Part shown: piece after piece, positions 47,176 through 58,789 of the stretch | Layout: each line of letters opens with the position of its first letter | Position numbering within the stretch: the stretch's first letter is position 1 | DNA from: Aphrophora alni | Lineage: Eukaryota; Arthropoda; Insecta; Hemiptera; Aphrophoridae | Direction of reading: 5' to 3' | Length of the DNA stretch: 64,000 bases | Assembly (NCBI GenBank): GCA_963513935.1 | Contig: OY740765.1 | Span: forward strand, 119,231,362 to 119,295,361 | Position numbers and translations under genes: made by a program | The notes under the pieces: model-generated | What the model was told of the DNA's origin: nothing | What the model saw: the letters and a program-made list of their open reading frames with translations, nothing else | The model's database searches: none

Positions 47176-47952
47176 ATCATACTCTTAGCCGGCGTTGCTT
47201 GTTTCACATCATCTGGACTGTGTAAGCCGACTTACTCTGGAGTTCATGGGAAATATTCTGGTACTCACGGTGATTATGGTAGTTTTGCACTTGGCGGTGG
47301 TCTAGGCTACCATGGACCCCCAGCTGTTACTGTAGTTCTACCTTCGGGACATCTTGCTGACACTCCTGAAGTAGCCGCTGCTAAGGGAGCTCATCACGCA
47401 GCTGTAGCCGAAGCAACAGCTCTCGCTGGACCTTACGATGGAGGACATGATGGTGGAGCTGGAGCGGATGGTTCTTATGGATATGATGATGGATATCACG
47501 GTGGTGCTGGAGCAGGAGGTTACGGTTATGGTGGTGCATATCATGGTCCTCTAGCATCACCGACTGTATTACCTTCAGGATATCTTGCCGATACTAATGA
47601 AGTCGCTGTTTTACGTGGTGCACATCTTTCCGCTCTCTCCGTAGCGTCAGCAGCTTCTGCCGCTCATGGAGTCGGATACGCTGGTGGATACGGCGGTGGT
47701 TCCGGTGGATACGGAAGAGGTGCCGCATACAGCGGAGGTGCCGGTGGATACCGTGGAGGGGCCGGATACGGTGGAGGTGGAGGTGCTGGTTATGGCGGAT
47801 ATCATGGCCCTCTTGCGATTCCTGTAGTTCTACCCTCCGGTCATATAGCCGATACACACGAAGTAGCCGCTGTAAAAGCTGCACACTTGAACGCTGTAGC
47901 TCATTCCGCAAGTCGCTCTGGATCTCACGGATATCATGCTTATCATCATTAA
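47176..47952 (+). CDS. Gene 2, exon 2: secreted Gly-rich cuticular protein with three 18-residue motifs
   Basis: The exon encodes 258 residues, 262 with exon 1. After the signal peptide the mature part starts near KPTYSGVHG. Three motif copies begin at residues 53 (PAVTVVLPSGH, LADTPEVAAAK), 130 (LASPTVLPSGY, LADTNEVAVLR) and 217 (LAIPVVLPSGH, IADTHEVAAVK). The linkers are Gly/Tyr/Asp-rich (about 85-129) and Gly/Ala/Ser-rich (about 162-216); the C-terminus is His-rich (SGSHGYHAYHH). The first motif is the best conserved; the second and third have drifted at the TPE core. Function is inferred as structural cuticle protein secreted by epidermis. It is a paralogue of gene 1 with one extra motif-linker unit, so internal duplication probably explains the length difference. 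Open minus-strand frames inside this exon are shadows. Confidence 0.9.
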   Translation: MILLAGVACFTSSGLCKPTYSGVHGKYSGTHGDYGSFALGGGLGYHGPPAVTVVLPSGHLADTPEVAAAKGAHHAAVAEATALAGPYDGGHDGGAGADGSYGYDDGYHGGAGAGGYGYGGAYHGPLASPTVLPSGYLADTNEVAVLRGAHLSALSVASAASAAHGVGYAGGYGGGSGGYGRGAAYSGGAGGYRGGAGYGGGGGAGYGGYHGPLAIPVVLPSGHIADTHEVAAVKAAHLNAVAHSASRSGSHGYHAYHH

Positions 47953-48064
47953 GTCAGTGCTAATCGTAAAGCCGAATTCATGTAATTTGTAAATAATGTG
48001 CTTTTTGGTACGTCAGAAATATTAAAAACTATTATTATATATTTATGTATGCCAATCCATATCA

Positions 48065-48070
48065 AATAAA
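48065..48070 (+). terminator. Gene 2 polyadenylation signal AATAAA
   Basis: AATAAA lies 113 bp after the gene 2 stop codon and is followed by a T-rich stretch (TCTTTTTACATTC), a normal 3' processing context. Confidence 0.6.
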
Positions 48071-48359
48071 GTTCAATGTCTTTTTACATTCTATTCATGT
48101 TTTAAATAGCACATGTGCGTTCAGTCCCGATGAAAACAACTAATGAACCAATTCCAGCTAAAATAACTTAAAACTTAGCAGTGTGAGACTATAGTCTACA
48201 GTTCAAAAAATAATCTAAGTTGGTTTGGTTTAAAAACTCTTATAATAATTTACTAAAACGTTCTATCACCCATATTTTAAAACAATTTTCGTCGTATAAT
48301 ATTCTGACCAAATTCACTTTATAATTCCTTGACCTACATTCTTTTTTTCTTTATGGTCT

Positions 48360-48575
48360 AGAGGCGAACAACTTCTCGGTCATCAACACTGAAGAACATA
48401 AAACAAATACACCTAGCTCTAGAATACATTATGTAATACCGTCAGTGTCAGAAGACAATAAGAGTTGGTCAAAAGAAACCCAAGTGGAAATGTGTAGATC
48501 CAGCTAAGATATCTCGGAATTACTACGCTCTTACTCACTATAGGTGAGCCCGTGAGCATCAAACTAGATTCTGAT
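48360..48575 (-). repeat. Dispersed repeat family A, minus copy
   Basis: In reverse complement: ATAGTGAGTAAGAGCGTAGT, ATCTTAGCTGGATCTACACA, TTGACCAACTCTTATTGTCT, CTGACACTGACGGTATTA and GATGACCGAGAAGTTGTTCG. From 48576 to 49255 nothing is recognised except a weak family B-like piece near 48770 (CCGATTTTAATCAAATTTCG). Confidence 0.6.
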
Positions 48576-49259
48576 GTGATATTTTGACGCCATCTTGAAT
48601 ATGAGTAAATTATATTGGTCTAATGCCATTATTAAACGTAGTTTTCCAACGCTATATTCTTTGTTATAATCTGTGTTGTTTTATCATCTTGCTTGTACGC
48701 TGGATAGTAAAAGTTGTGTTATATCCGACTGTCTAGCGTAGGTTATCTGTCGTATAGTCCAAACTCTTGAACCGATTTTAATCAAATTTCGTATATGGGT
48801 GTGTTAATGCCATTTCTTGGGATATTTTCATTTTGAAATTCAAACTTAAAATTTTGGGGGTAGTTTAAATAACAAAATAAACAACACAAAATGACGATTT
48901 TCTCAACTTAAGAACCTATAAGGAATAAAAGGGGGTTCCTGGAGTCGGGTTTTAATGAAATATTTAGGTAAGCAATGGTTCAGTTGTTATATGCTTGTAT
49001 TGACAATCTAATTTTCTCTCTAGTAAGTTATTGACTCTAATAGATATAAAATATCTAAAATAAATTATTGACTTTAACTTTAATACATATTAATATTGAC
49101 ATGTAATAGTTAACCCAAATTAATTAAATTTTCTAAGGTTTCAATCCAAAGGTCTCCCAATGATTATTACATAATGTAGACTTTAACATGAATTACTAAG
49201 ATTTACTAAATTGCTTTACACATGAAGCTTGCTAACATTCCTAGTGCCGAACTCCATTA

Positions 49260-49625
49260 ATTCCGTTCTGTGATCCCTTGTAGCGATTTCTCTTCAGCAA
49301 ACAATCTAACACCGTGGTCACATTCTCCCGTTTGGCAGAGCCTGCCTGGTCCAGTCTCTCCTATAATCAACTGACCACCAAGCAATCCTGTGGCAACTCC
49401 AGCCGCCGACAATTGACAGTCGATAACTCACTGCTGAGTGTGGCCACGATATTCTACCAACCTTGGATTATATATTTGTTGGTCATTTGTGACGCGTTAG
49501 AAGTTTTCCAGTCAAACAATTACCATACTTTTGTACTCTGTCGTTATAATTGTTTATGCTCTGGTGTCTATTGAATGAACTTACAATATTTGTCTGCTCC
49601 CTTATAACTTTACTTAACTTTAAAT
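49260..49625. other. GC-richer block of unknown nature
   Basis: The block 49300-49460 is markedly richer in C and G and has an 86-codon frame with no recognisable domain. It may be part of a retrotransposon LTR. From 49626 to 50120 nothing is recognised. Confidence 0.3.
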
Positions 49626-50129
49626 CCTAAATTAAGTTTAAATCGTAACAAATCCAAACATTAAGTAGTGGTCGCCATCTTTTCAAAATACCGGTTCGTG
49701 AATAATAATTAAAAATAACGATATATAGCGTTGGTATGTTACAAAAGACGTAATTTCTCAAAATCGGCTAAACTGATTTTGTTCAAACCTATGTCGAAAA
49801 TAGTAAATAAATAACATGACGATTCTGTAATAACAGCCAGAATTAAGCAGTGAATTTACCACCGTCATTAAAAGCTAGACTTTAATTAAATTCAATTTAC
49901 GCTGAGAACGTGTTAATGACACAAATAATGCACGTTTAAGCCCGTCATTAAACTTATATATACTTAAAATAAGTGTCAATTTAAAATGATTGTAGCTCAG
50001 TTACTTTTGGTTCAATCTCAAAACAAAGTGCATACATCTGTATAAGGACATTGGTGTTTAATAATTAATCAGCCGCATATTATTTTTTATAATCGGCTGT
50101 TTATAAAATTATGTATTGCATTGTTGCCA

Positions 50130-50448
50130 TTGTATGGAGTTTGGACCGATAAAGCACACTTTCATCTGAATGGCTGTGTAATACAATTGATGTATATGAT
50201 CCGATACCAACCGACTGAAAATAACTGAAAAAGGATTACATAAGTTCCCTATGGACTTCTTGCACTGGGGCTATCTGAGCACAGAGTTTAACTCTTGAAA
50301 CAAACAACCATTCAAGAACTGAAGACAACAATTAATTGTTCAAGAAGTACGAGGAATCAGTCTAGATAACCTGGTTGATGCCGTGCAGGAAAGGTTGATG
50401 CTGGTCGAGGAGCAGAATGGTGCCGGTTTTGAACACTTCGGCTACATA
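50130..50448 (+). pseudogene. Tc1/mariner-type transposase C-terminal remnant, internally deleted
   Basis: DKAHFHLNGCV at 50148-50180 corresponds to the SDEAHFHLNGxVN block of mariner-like transposases. PMDFLHWGYL at 50248-50277 corresponds to the SPDLxPxDFFLWGYLK block with the third catalytic acidic residue. TIQELKTTI, then (after frameshift) QEVRGISLDNLVDAVQERL and EEQNGAGFEHF at about 50342-50442 fit the C-terminal end. Only about 70 bp separates the first two blocks, where an intact gene needs over 200 bp, so the middle, including the second Asp, is deleted. Stops and a frameshift confirm that it is dead. Confidence 0.65.
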
Positions 50449-50869
50449 TCAAATCGGGCATTTGATTTTATGATTTTACTTAGAGTATCAAATCCCACTT
50501 TTTGTAAATAGTATATAATATAGAGTCAAATTGAATAATTATAAAAGAAAAAATTATCTGTAGTAAATTAAAATTATCACTTCCTTTTGAAAGATCCGGT
50601 AGGCTATGTATATAAATATTTGTTTCCAAAAACTACGTCAACAGTTCTTTTTTACTTTCTTATTGACAACTACTGTTGTCATTTTTGGTGAGGATTAATT
50701 TAAAGGTTCAGTTACTTTAGGATTTTAGGGATGGGTGAGTGAGACAGTGTGCACAATGTTAATTGTATCGTTTCTAGTGGTTACACGGTCATGTGACACA
50801 TGATTAAACAATCTGTAAAAGTTCTTTAAAAGATAATTATATAGTGTTTGTAAGATAGGGTGCCAAACT

Positions 50870-51030
50870 TCTAGAGCGGGTTTAAATGAAAAATGCTCAT
50901 ATAAACATAGATCCTAAAACGCTGCTAATCCATAAAATCAGCCATTTTGTATTTTTACAAAAAACAAAAAAAAACTTTGGAAGTAGATAAGATATTGAGT
51001 GAAACTTTGTTACTCTTATTTGTTTTAACA
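50870..51030 (+). repeat. Family D arm fragment
   Basis: GCTCATATAAACATAGATCC, TCAGCCATTTTGTATTTTTA and GTAGATAAGATATTGAGTG match a family D arm. The CATATAAACATAG here is the uninterrupted form of the site into which the element at 52437-53541 inserted. Confidence 0.6.
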
Positions 51031-51249
51031 TATTTTAATTGTTTCTTAATTTAAAATTGTTTAACTTTTAAAGATATTTATATTCTTTCCATTTAATCAT
51101 TAATTTCTTTACTCAGTGGAGTTTACCAATAGTGAAAAAGTATATATGATATAAGTCTATTTTACATGTCATAAGAACAGCGTACTGGCAGCAAATACGT
51201 ACAGACACAACTAACCAAATAGAAGTGCGTCTGATGGAAGGTTTTACCT

Positions 51250-51720
51250 AGGTTTGATCAGTCCACAAATTATTTATTTTACGTTAGTCCTGTGTTGGTG
51301 TTTACACTTCCAATACTATGCCTAATTAAATTTTTAACTTGATTCAACAATGGGAAGTAAGAGAAATCACCTACCGAAAATCCATTACACGATAATTTTC
51401 TAAAATTAATTGGACACCTAGAATTTGTAAACGAGTGGGTTTATCAAAAATATACGTATAAAGAATAAAAAAAACCTTAAAATGTTGTTGAAAATTAGAT
51501 AACAATATAAAATATGGGGAGTTTCGTATGAAATGTTAATGTTGGCCTATATATTAGGCAATGGCGGCTGTGTTTAAGTTTACAAAACGAATTTTTAATT
51601 ACCATGAAAAGTAATAAAGGTAAAAATTTAAAGTTTTTCGAAAAATAAATAGTTTAAGAGATGCAACGGTGGCAAAGATAAAATTATCATTCTGTATATC
51701 CACTTATACAGTGATTTAAA
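51250..51720 (-). repeat. Family E solo arm
   Basis: ACGTTAGTCCTGTGTTGGTG, TTTAACTTGATTCAACAATG, GAGTGGGTTTATCAAAAATA and AGATGCAACGGTGGCAAAGA are the right-arm sequence of the foldback at 39042-40282. The partner arm is absent. Confidence 0.65.
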
Positions 51721-51749
51721 ATTCGCACTGTAATATTTCGTGAGCTATA

Positions 51750-53620
51750 AATTTTCGCGTGATTTTAGAGCTAAAAATATTTACATAAACACAGGTCAGG
51801 AAATTATTTGTTTTCAGCCTGTCAGCCATTTTGTATTTTTCAAAAATATATCTCTGTAAGTAAATAACATATTCAGTGAAGATTTGGCAAAAACAAAGAC
51901 TTTATTTTGTACATTTTCAAAATGTTGGACATTTAAAATATCTCGAAAACTTCACAAAAAATTTACAAGAAACAAAATTTTTAGTATTTTAATAGCGGAT
52001 AAAATGGTGTCCTTATTGTAATTGTAGGTTAAAGGATAACCGATTTATCGACTGAAAGCAGAAAACATTTCCTGGTAGGTGTCTACAACACTCAATAATT
52101 AGCCTAGAATTAAAATTGTTTGAATTATGATAGTTTTAAAAATAAGAAGAATACACATGTTCTTTAGCATTCAAAATAGGCTATCTGTTTCAAATTTGTT
52201 GTAAATTTAACCGTTTTCTAAATATATGATGATATAAATTCCAAACGGCAACCATTTTCAAAAAGTACAAAATAAAGTCTTTATTTTAGTAAACTTGTAA
52301 AACGTTACATAAAAAATGAGTAGGTTAAATCTGAAATCAATATATTATTATTTACTTCCAAACCTATGGTTTTTTTTTGTAAAAATACAAAATGGCGTAT
52401 TGTCTAGAAAAGTTGTGTTTTAGGACTATGTTTATACCAAGTGTCCTAAAAGTCCCACCCCCACACCTATTATTATTTTTTTATTAATGGAAATAGACAG
52501 ATTTGCTTTGGGGAAAGTTTAGATAACCCAAGGTAGGAGTTTTTGAAGTATCAACATTTTCAACCATTACCCCCAAAATGGGGTAGTTTGGGGGTAAGTC
52601 AAGAATTTTAAATAGCAAATCCTATTGAGTGATATCTCATTTTAAAGGACTTTTAAAAATAAGAATAATGGCGCATATTAGAGGTCTCTAAGTTCATCCT
52701 ACCCAACACAGCGACCAATCGAATTGTGAATTTTACGTTAATAAATTCACCGGAATGTTACGAAATGTACAACATGCATTTGAGTCCAGAATCTATTTCT
52801 GCTAAGAAGTAAATGGTAGCCATTTCGAGAACTTAATCTGAGCTAAATCTGAGGCTCTTACCATCATTTTACCAACATACAGCAGTAATAAAAACAACCG
52901 GAGTTTGTAGGTTAACATTCACAATAACCTACAATATAATATATTTTTTATATTAATATTATTTATATTAAAAAAAAAAGTTTGTCCTGTATAAATAATA
53001 AGTAGCTTTTGTCTTTTGTTGTTTCTTCCATGAACATATTTTAACAAAGTTCGGTGAATCATTAAATGTAACCGATCAGCCGCCACCTCTATCTCTAACT
53101 CTTGTCTTATAGATTCTAAAGTTCATGTGTATCACCCCAAACAGGTTTTTTTATAAATCTCGGGGTCAGACTTTATTAGTCTTAAGTTTGTAAAGTTTTG
53201 TAATCTGAACATGTATATGTATATAGTTGACTAATAAAGATATTTCATATTTCATATAATTCGATTGGTCGCTATGTTGGATAGGATGAACTTAGAGACC
53301 TCTAGTTTACGTCATTATTCTTATTTTTAAAGGGCCTTTAAAATGAGGTATCACTCAATAGTGAATGCTATTTAAAATTCTTGACTTACCCCCAAACTAC
53401 AACATTTTGGGGGTAAGGGTTGAAAATTTTGATACTTCAAAAAACTCCTCCTTTGGTTATCTAAACTTTCCCCAAAGCAAATCTGTCTATTTCCATTAAT
53501 AGAAAAAATAATAGGGGGGGTTGGGCTTTTAGGACACTTGGTATGTACTTTTTAAATTATTTTGATATAAGAAACTCGCTCCAGATGTTTCACGCCCTAT
53601 TTGAGAAACACCTTACTTTC
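51750..53620. mobile_element. Family D foldback element interrupted by a younger element
   Basis: The left arm (51750-51990: ACATAAACACAGGTCAGG, GTCAGCCATTTTGTATTTTT, AAAGACTTTATTTTGTACAT) is inverted at 52160-52434. The outer end of the right arm continues beyond the inserted element at 53544-53620 (GATATAAGAAACTCGCTCCA). Confidence 0.65.
52437..53541. mobile_element. 1105-bp foldback DNA element with TA target duplication
   Basis: CCAAGTGTCCTAAAAG at the left end is inverted at the right end (CTTTTAGGACACTTGG), and the inverted arms extend about 290 bp (52437-52727 and 53258-53541), past the motif GGTCGCTGTGTTGG-like at the inner side. The loop is about 530 bp with no recognisable gene. 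TA flanks both ends (52435-52436 and 53542-53543), the hallmark of Tc1/mariner-type insertion. Confidence 0.85.
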
Positions 53621-53639
53621 AGCGATAGCCTATTAATAT

Positions 53640-54145
53640 GACAGAGTTATTAATTATTATTGAAGATGGCACATTAGGAACTACAAAAAATACAAACAAC
53701 TTTAAATGGAGAATCTTCCCTACTTTTTAATGGGTTGTAAAAATATGTTATCCAAATTTTAAAAAAGTCGCCTCAACTTTACAATATGGTGGCCAATTTT
53801 ATTTTTTAAATCCATTTTAGACTTTTAACGTCGAATATCTTCAAAACCGTTAACTTAAAAAAATATTGCAAACAGCCGTCATTTTGAAAATTATACAAAT
53901 AATGTTTTCGTATTTTGTACACTTGTAAAACTTAACATACAAAATGCTTACATCGAATTTGAACTCAATATCTTATCTATTTCTGGAGTTATAATGATTT
54001 TTTATAATTTTTTTAAAAAATGGCTGATTGACGGATAATGAAGTGGAATTCCACTATATGTTTTTTAACATTATTGTTCGTTTTGATGTATATAATCCAA
54101 AAATGAATAGCCAGTCCACCATTTTCGAGACACCGTGTGTATACT
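53640..54145. repeat. Family E and family D arm fragments
   Basis: TTTAAATGGAGAATCTTCCC, CTACTTTTTAATGGGTTG and ACAATATGGTGGCC are family E. From 53860 AGCCGTCATTTTGAAAATTA, TGAACTCAATATCTTATCTA and GACGGATAATGAAGTGGAAT are family D. Confidence 0.5.
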
Positions 54146-54359
54146 TATTGTTCATTTTTTCCTTGTTATTTAAAGGTTAAATCTCCCATTAGTTTGAAGG
54201 ACACGAAATGTTATTGATACTTTTCCTTCCTTATTATTGCTATTGTAATCCTTCCTATGACAGTTTTGACAATCACAATATTCGATACTATATTAAAAGA
54301 GTTACAAAAAACGTCGCTCGATATTTTTCATAAGAATTTCCCGTTTTTTGAGTAATTTA

Positions 54360-54880
54360 GATTTTAAAAAATTACAAAGCTGTCATTTTGAAACGAATTG
54401 TTGTATTAGATTAGTTATTTTGTTCAACATAATTTTTACCTTCTTTGGTACTGAGTTTCATTTTAAACCGTCAAATTGTTCTGAAGATAAAAATATTTTA
54501 TGAACAGAACAAAATGGCGGATATATGGGAACTAGGCAATTCCGGACGTACGTTTATAGGAACTTTTTCTTAGTTTTGATGTGGGAAACCACCTCCTGAA
54601 GTTTGGTAACACAATTTTTCAACACTCTGTATATTTATTTAAGAGCCTAATCTTGTTTCACTCGTACCATAAATCATTTCACAGGTAATAGTAATAGATT
54701 ACTCGATGAAAGGTTTCTTTAATTATTCCCGAAACATCGTTTCTTTTTATACACACGGAGTTGGGTCATTATTCTTTACATTCCATTTCAATTGGATCGA
54801 AATTCGCCCATTTTGAAAAATTACTTATTTTATAAAATCCCCAAGGCAGATTTTACAAGGATCACAACTTGCAAGGATCG
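54360..54880. repeat. Family D fragment followed by family B fragment
   Basis: GCTGTCATTTTGAAACG, TGGCGGATATATGGGAACTA and CACCTCCTGAAGTTTGGTAA (54360-54635) are D-like. AATCTTGTTTCACTCGTACC, ACACACGGAGTTGGGTC and TTTTGAAAAATTACTTATTT (54640-54880) are B-like. Confidence 0.45.
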
Positions 54881-56685
54881 AGCTCTACTGTTAACAAAAC
54901 CATTGACTAGTAAATAATCACAAAGTCGTTGTGTATTCCACATAATAAGGCGTTACAAAAAGCAAGTAGTCGGTCAAGATAAACTTTTCTCGCATTAATG
55001 CAGTTGTTTTTCTAGACTACAAATTACTGTAATTTTATCACTTATGTTTAAACTGTTAAAGTGAATAACTATTTATATGTAATAGCCAGAGAACCTTACT
55101 ATTACATTGATCTACAGTGTAGAGTGTAGATATCATAACTCAGGTTGGATTAATCGTATGAACTCGTATTAATATGGCCGTGTCCCATTGTTACTTATCC
55201 ATTATACGACTCCAGTTTTTTACTGATCTTCGAGAAATTTTACTGATTAGAATTACACCATTAAATAATACCACAATTTAAATGGGGTACACCATAATAT
55301 ACCAATTTAAATGTGTTACAATATTTAGCCAAATCGAAACAAAACATGCCTGAAGTAATTTATCATTATTAATTATGATTAACGTTAACATTTATTTATC
55401 ATTAACATCATTATGATCAGTCCAAGACAGCCTACTAACTATAATTAGACTCGAAAAACTTGCAGATTTTACCTCTTACAGAAAGAGATGTTATGATACA
55501 GTGTGATTCATGAAGAAAAAATGAAATCTTTCGGACGTGTTCTAATTAATAATGAAAAAAATAATAATAGGTGCAAAAACGCTTAGATTCCCTTCAATCC
55601 GTCATTTTTTTTTTTTTTTTAACAAATAAAGATTATTTTTAAATACTTTCTATGATGCTGTCGGACAATCTATTATCTTCCTTGTTTCTCTTCTTATTTC
55701 AATACATGACGCGTTTAGACTTATTTCACTTCAGTCATTTTCAATTGCTTTGAATCACAGAATGTCAAAAAAATAAACATAAAATAAAATTACAACGAAA
55801 AATTTCCTGAGACGTTTAAAATGACATTTAGAATTTTTTATTTCATACGTGATAGGCGAACTTGTACACTACAATTAGGTTAAAAATAGGTTATTGTACT
55901 TTGAAAATATCTTAGTTGATGAGACTAAAGAAAATTGACTTTTTATCCTTAACTAATTGTAATGAAACTTTTTCGCAAAAATAAAATTGCTTTACCAGGT
56001 GCGACAACTTTAATAAATTATTGTTGGGGTAATATAAAAAATAATATTTAAGTTAATTGTTAGAAATGGAAACACGGACTAAATGAAAAGACATTCTCAA
56101 AAATCAAGGAAAAACATATTTCTTTCTTTATTAGGTAACTGACTTACCTGAATTTTTTTGTTCCAGTTTAACTGACATGAAAACGATAAGACTCATTCAT
56201 TACTTGCTGTTGACTTTGTCCATTTTGAAATATTTAACTTTGTAATAAATACTATTTTCATTGTACGATAACCTATTTTTATATAATTATAGAAAATAAC
56301 ATTTTTGAGCGTAGCAAGTGAATGGGTTGGGTGATATTTAAATCCCTACAACTGAAATTCATGGTTTAAAAAAGGAAATTCAGGTCTAAAATTTAATTAA
56401 AATGTCATGTATGAAATTGTATGCAATTCATTAAAAAATGTATTAGCTTCTCAACTTTTGAGATCTGGTTAGGTTAGATTAGGTAAGTATTCCACATTGT
56501 ACTGAAATTTAACTGTCCCACTGTTGTACCGTATTTTACCTGTTGTACTGATACAATTATGCTTCAATTATGCTTCAATTATGATACAATTATGCTTCTC
56601 ATAATTATCTAGGGAACAACTTCAAAGCTGTTTATTGATCTCAATTCACATATTTAGCGATTATATAATTTAAAATCTCAAATAT
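54881..56685. other. No recognisable feature
   Basis: AT-rich spacer with a poly-T tract at about 55606-55620 and a short degenerate TTAGG-like run near 56470. No gene or repeat family was recognised. Confidence 0.4.
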
Positions 56686-56689
56686 ATTT

Positions 56690-56960
56690 TGTGCCGATAT
56701 TTTGGTTATAGCCATCCAAAAAATATTTCGTGAGCGTCTAAAATTTTGTCTTTTTATGCCCTTTAATTTGACATATCACAAGATGCGGGTTCACATTTGA
56801 ATATTTGGAGTACTCCCAAATTTTTCCCCTTTAGGGGAGGTTAAAAATTCCAAACTATCATGAAAGAAACTTCAGATGACCCAGTTAAATAGTTCCAAAA
56901 TGGTTTCCCTCTATTTAAGTTCCAAAAGTTTAGGGGGGGGACTTTAGTAACATACTGTAT
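56690..56960 (-). repeat. Family H copy
   Basis: GTCTTTTTATGCCCTTTAAT, TTGACATATCACAAGATGCG and the flanking sequence are the reverse complement of 18175-18390. From 56961 to 57940 nothing is recognised. Confidence 0.5.
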
Positions 56961-57944
56961 ATCTCATTAACCGGAGATAATAACCCAGAATTAACAACCT
57001 GGAGAGATACTAGTTCTCGGACAATCATTCATTTGTTTATATTTACAAGGGTAGTAGAGCTTGAAGTCAATAAGCTATTCCATAAACAAGAATTAAAATA
57101 TCAACTAATAAATTTAAATGGTAAACAAATTATATTACAAAAAGGTTTGCATAAAGTTTTTGGGAAACTATAAAATCCTTTCCGCATTGGGAAAACACTG
57201 ACTATGGTTCAAGTTTTATTAGAATGTTAGATTAACCAGGATTTCAAATATTATTAAATTGCTGTTGGATGATGTAAATATAAATATAATAGCGTATAAC
57301 AGGATCAGTTTAAGAGATTTATTAGTATTGAAAGATATTTATAGAGTAAGACAACTTTTGTATTGTTTTAACTACTTGAATTAGGATTCAAACATTCAGC
57401 GTTGCTGACAATGTCACCGAAGGAATTAAAACTGAGAAGTGCACGAGATGATCTTAATATATTTTAGGACCTTTATATTAAAATAATTAAATATTTTTCA
57501 TCTTTAATGGCTGACTATCCTGCAATTATGAAATCTTTAAACAATTTTTGGAAATTAGGGAATTATCGAAATAAAAAAAGTGTAGGAAAGTATTTTTTGC
57601 TTTATGTTAAATATGATTGGAAATTATTTTTACCGATGGCTTAAACAATTCTTCCATTACAAAATAAGTTTTTTTTTCATTTTATTTCTCAGTAATTATG
57701 GTTTAATGTTGATGATTCAATCTTATTTTTCATATTTATGTTTGATGTTTTAAGTTTCATGATATTTATTAATTTTCATTGCTTATGTTTTAAATTTTCT
57801 CGTTATTTTTTCATGTATATGTATTAATTTTCCTTGTATATGTTTCATGTTTATGTTTTAATTAGGCTATTCTTGCTATTGAGTATATATTAGTAAAAAC
57901 GAATCAGAAACATTTTTTTGATATAGAGAAGGTACTTTGAAGGT

Positions 57945-58006
57945 ACTTTTTTTTCTCGGCAATCTACGTCTTAATCTTAAGACGTAGATTGCCGAGAAAA
58001 AAAAGT
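57945..58006. repeat. Perfect 30-bp palindrome with 2-nt centre
   Basis: ACTTTTTTTTCTCGGCAATC... (57945-57974) is followed after TC by its exact reverse complement (57977-58006). Pairing breaks at 57944/58007. It would extrude as a cruciform or fold as an almost loop-less hairpin. Confidence 0.95.
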
Positions 58007-58214
58007 CATAAACAACAACATTGAATTTAGTGGGTTTGTTCAAGCTTTAGAAAATAAAGTTTGTGGATAAAATATAAATACAGACACCACAAGTTCTGTG
58101 GTTTAAAATTTTATGCATTATGAATTTAAGTAACATTGTATTATAAAAATATTTAAAATTTAATAAATTGAATAAAATCTTCAAACATTTGGTATTGTCT
58201 TTATTTTATCCAAC

Positions 58215-58430
58215 TTAGAATTTGTACTCTACTTACTTTGCTTTCTATACTTACTTTACTAACTTTACTTTAGTTACTCTACTTACTTTGATTGCTTTAC
58301 TTTAGTTACTCTACTTACTTTGATTGCTTTACTTTAGTTACTCTACTTACTTTGATTGCTTTACTTTAGTTACTCTACTTACTTTGCTTGCTTTACTTTA
58401 GTTATTTTACTTACTTTACTTACTAAGTAC
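58215..58430 (+). repeat. Tandem array, 32-bp unit, about 6 copies
   Basis: TACTCTACTTACTTTGATTG followed by CTTTACTTTAGT repeats with a 32-bp period; shorter TTACTTTACT sub-repeats flank it. Confidence 0.92.
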
Positions 58431-58789
58431 AATGTTTGTACAAGGCTTATCTTACATTAGTCTTTTATTGACTATTTAGTTGGCTAGAAAATTGCACAAG
58501 GTAATGTTAAGCATTTTATGATATCCATTTAGGTTGAAGGCAAATAAGTAGCAGTTGTTTCACTTCATTAAAGACTGTCTGGTGTATAATCAGTATGAAT
58601 TGCTCGTGTATTACAAATAGGTAATTCTGAACAGGATAAATTCTAGTTCCTACGTGGTTTGAAACGTAACGACCCAGACACTCGTGTAAAGACGAAAATT
58701 GAAATAAGACATTTTGCGAACATTTTTAGTTAAAGAAGATACCTTATTAGTCAACCGCCTTTATTTCCTTTCGAGAGGTCACGGAAACA

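Noticed and set aside
47338..47911. Minus-strand frames of 68 and 105 codons
   Set aside because: Shadows of gene 2 exon 2, rich in Arg/His or Ser as expected from the complement of Gly-rich codons.
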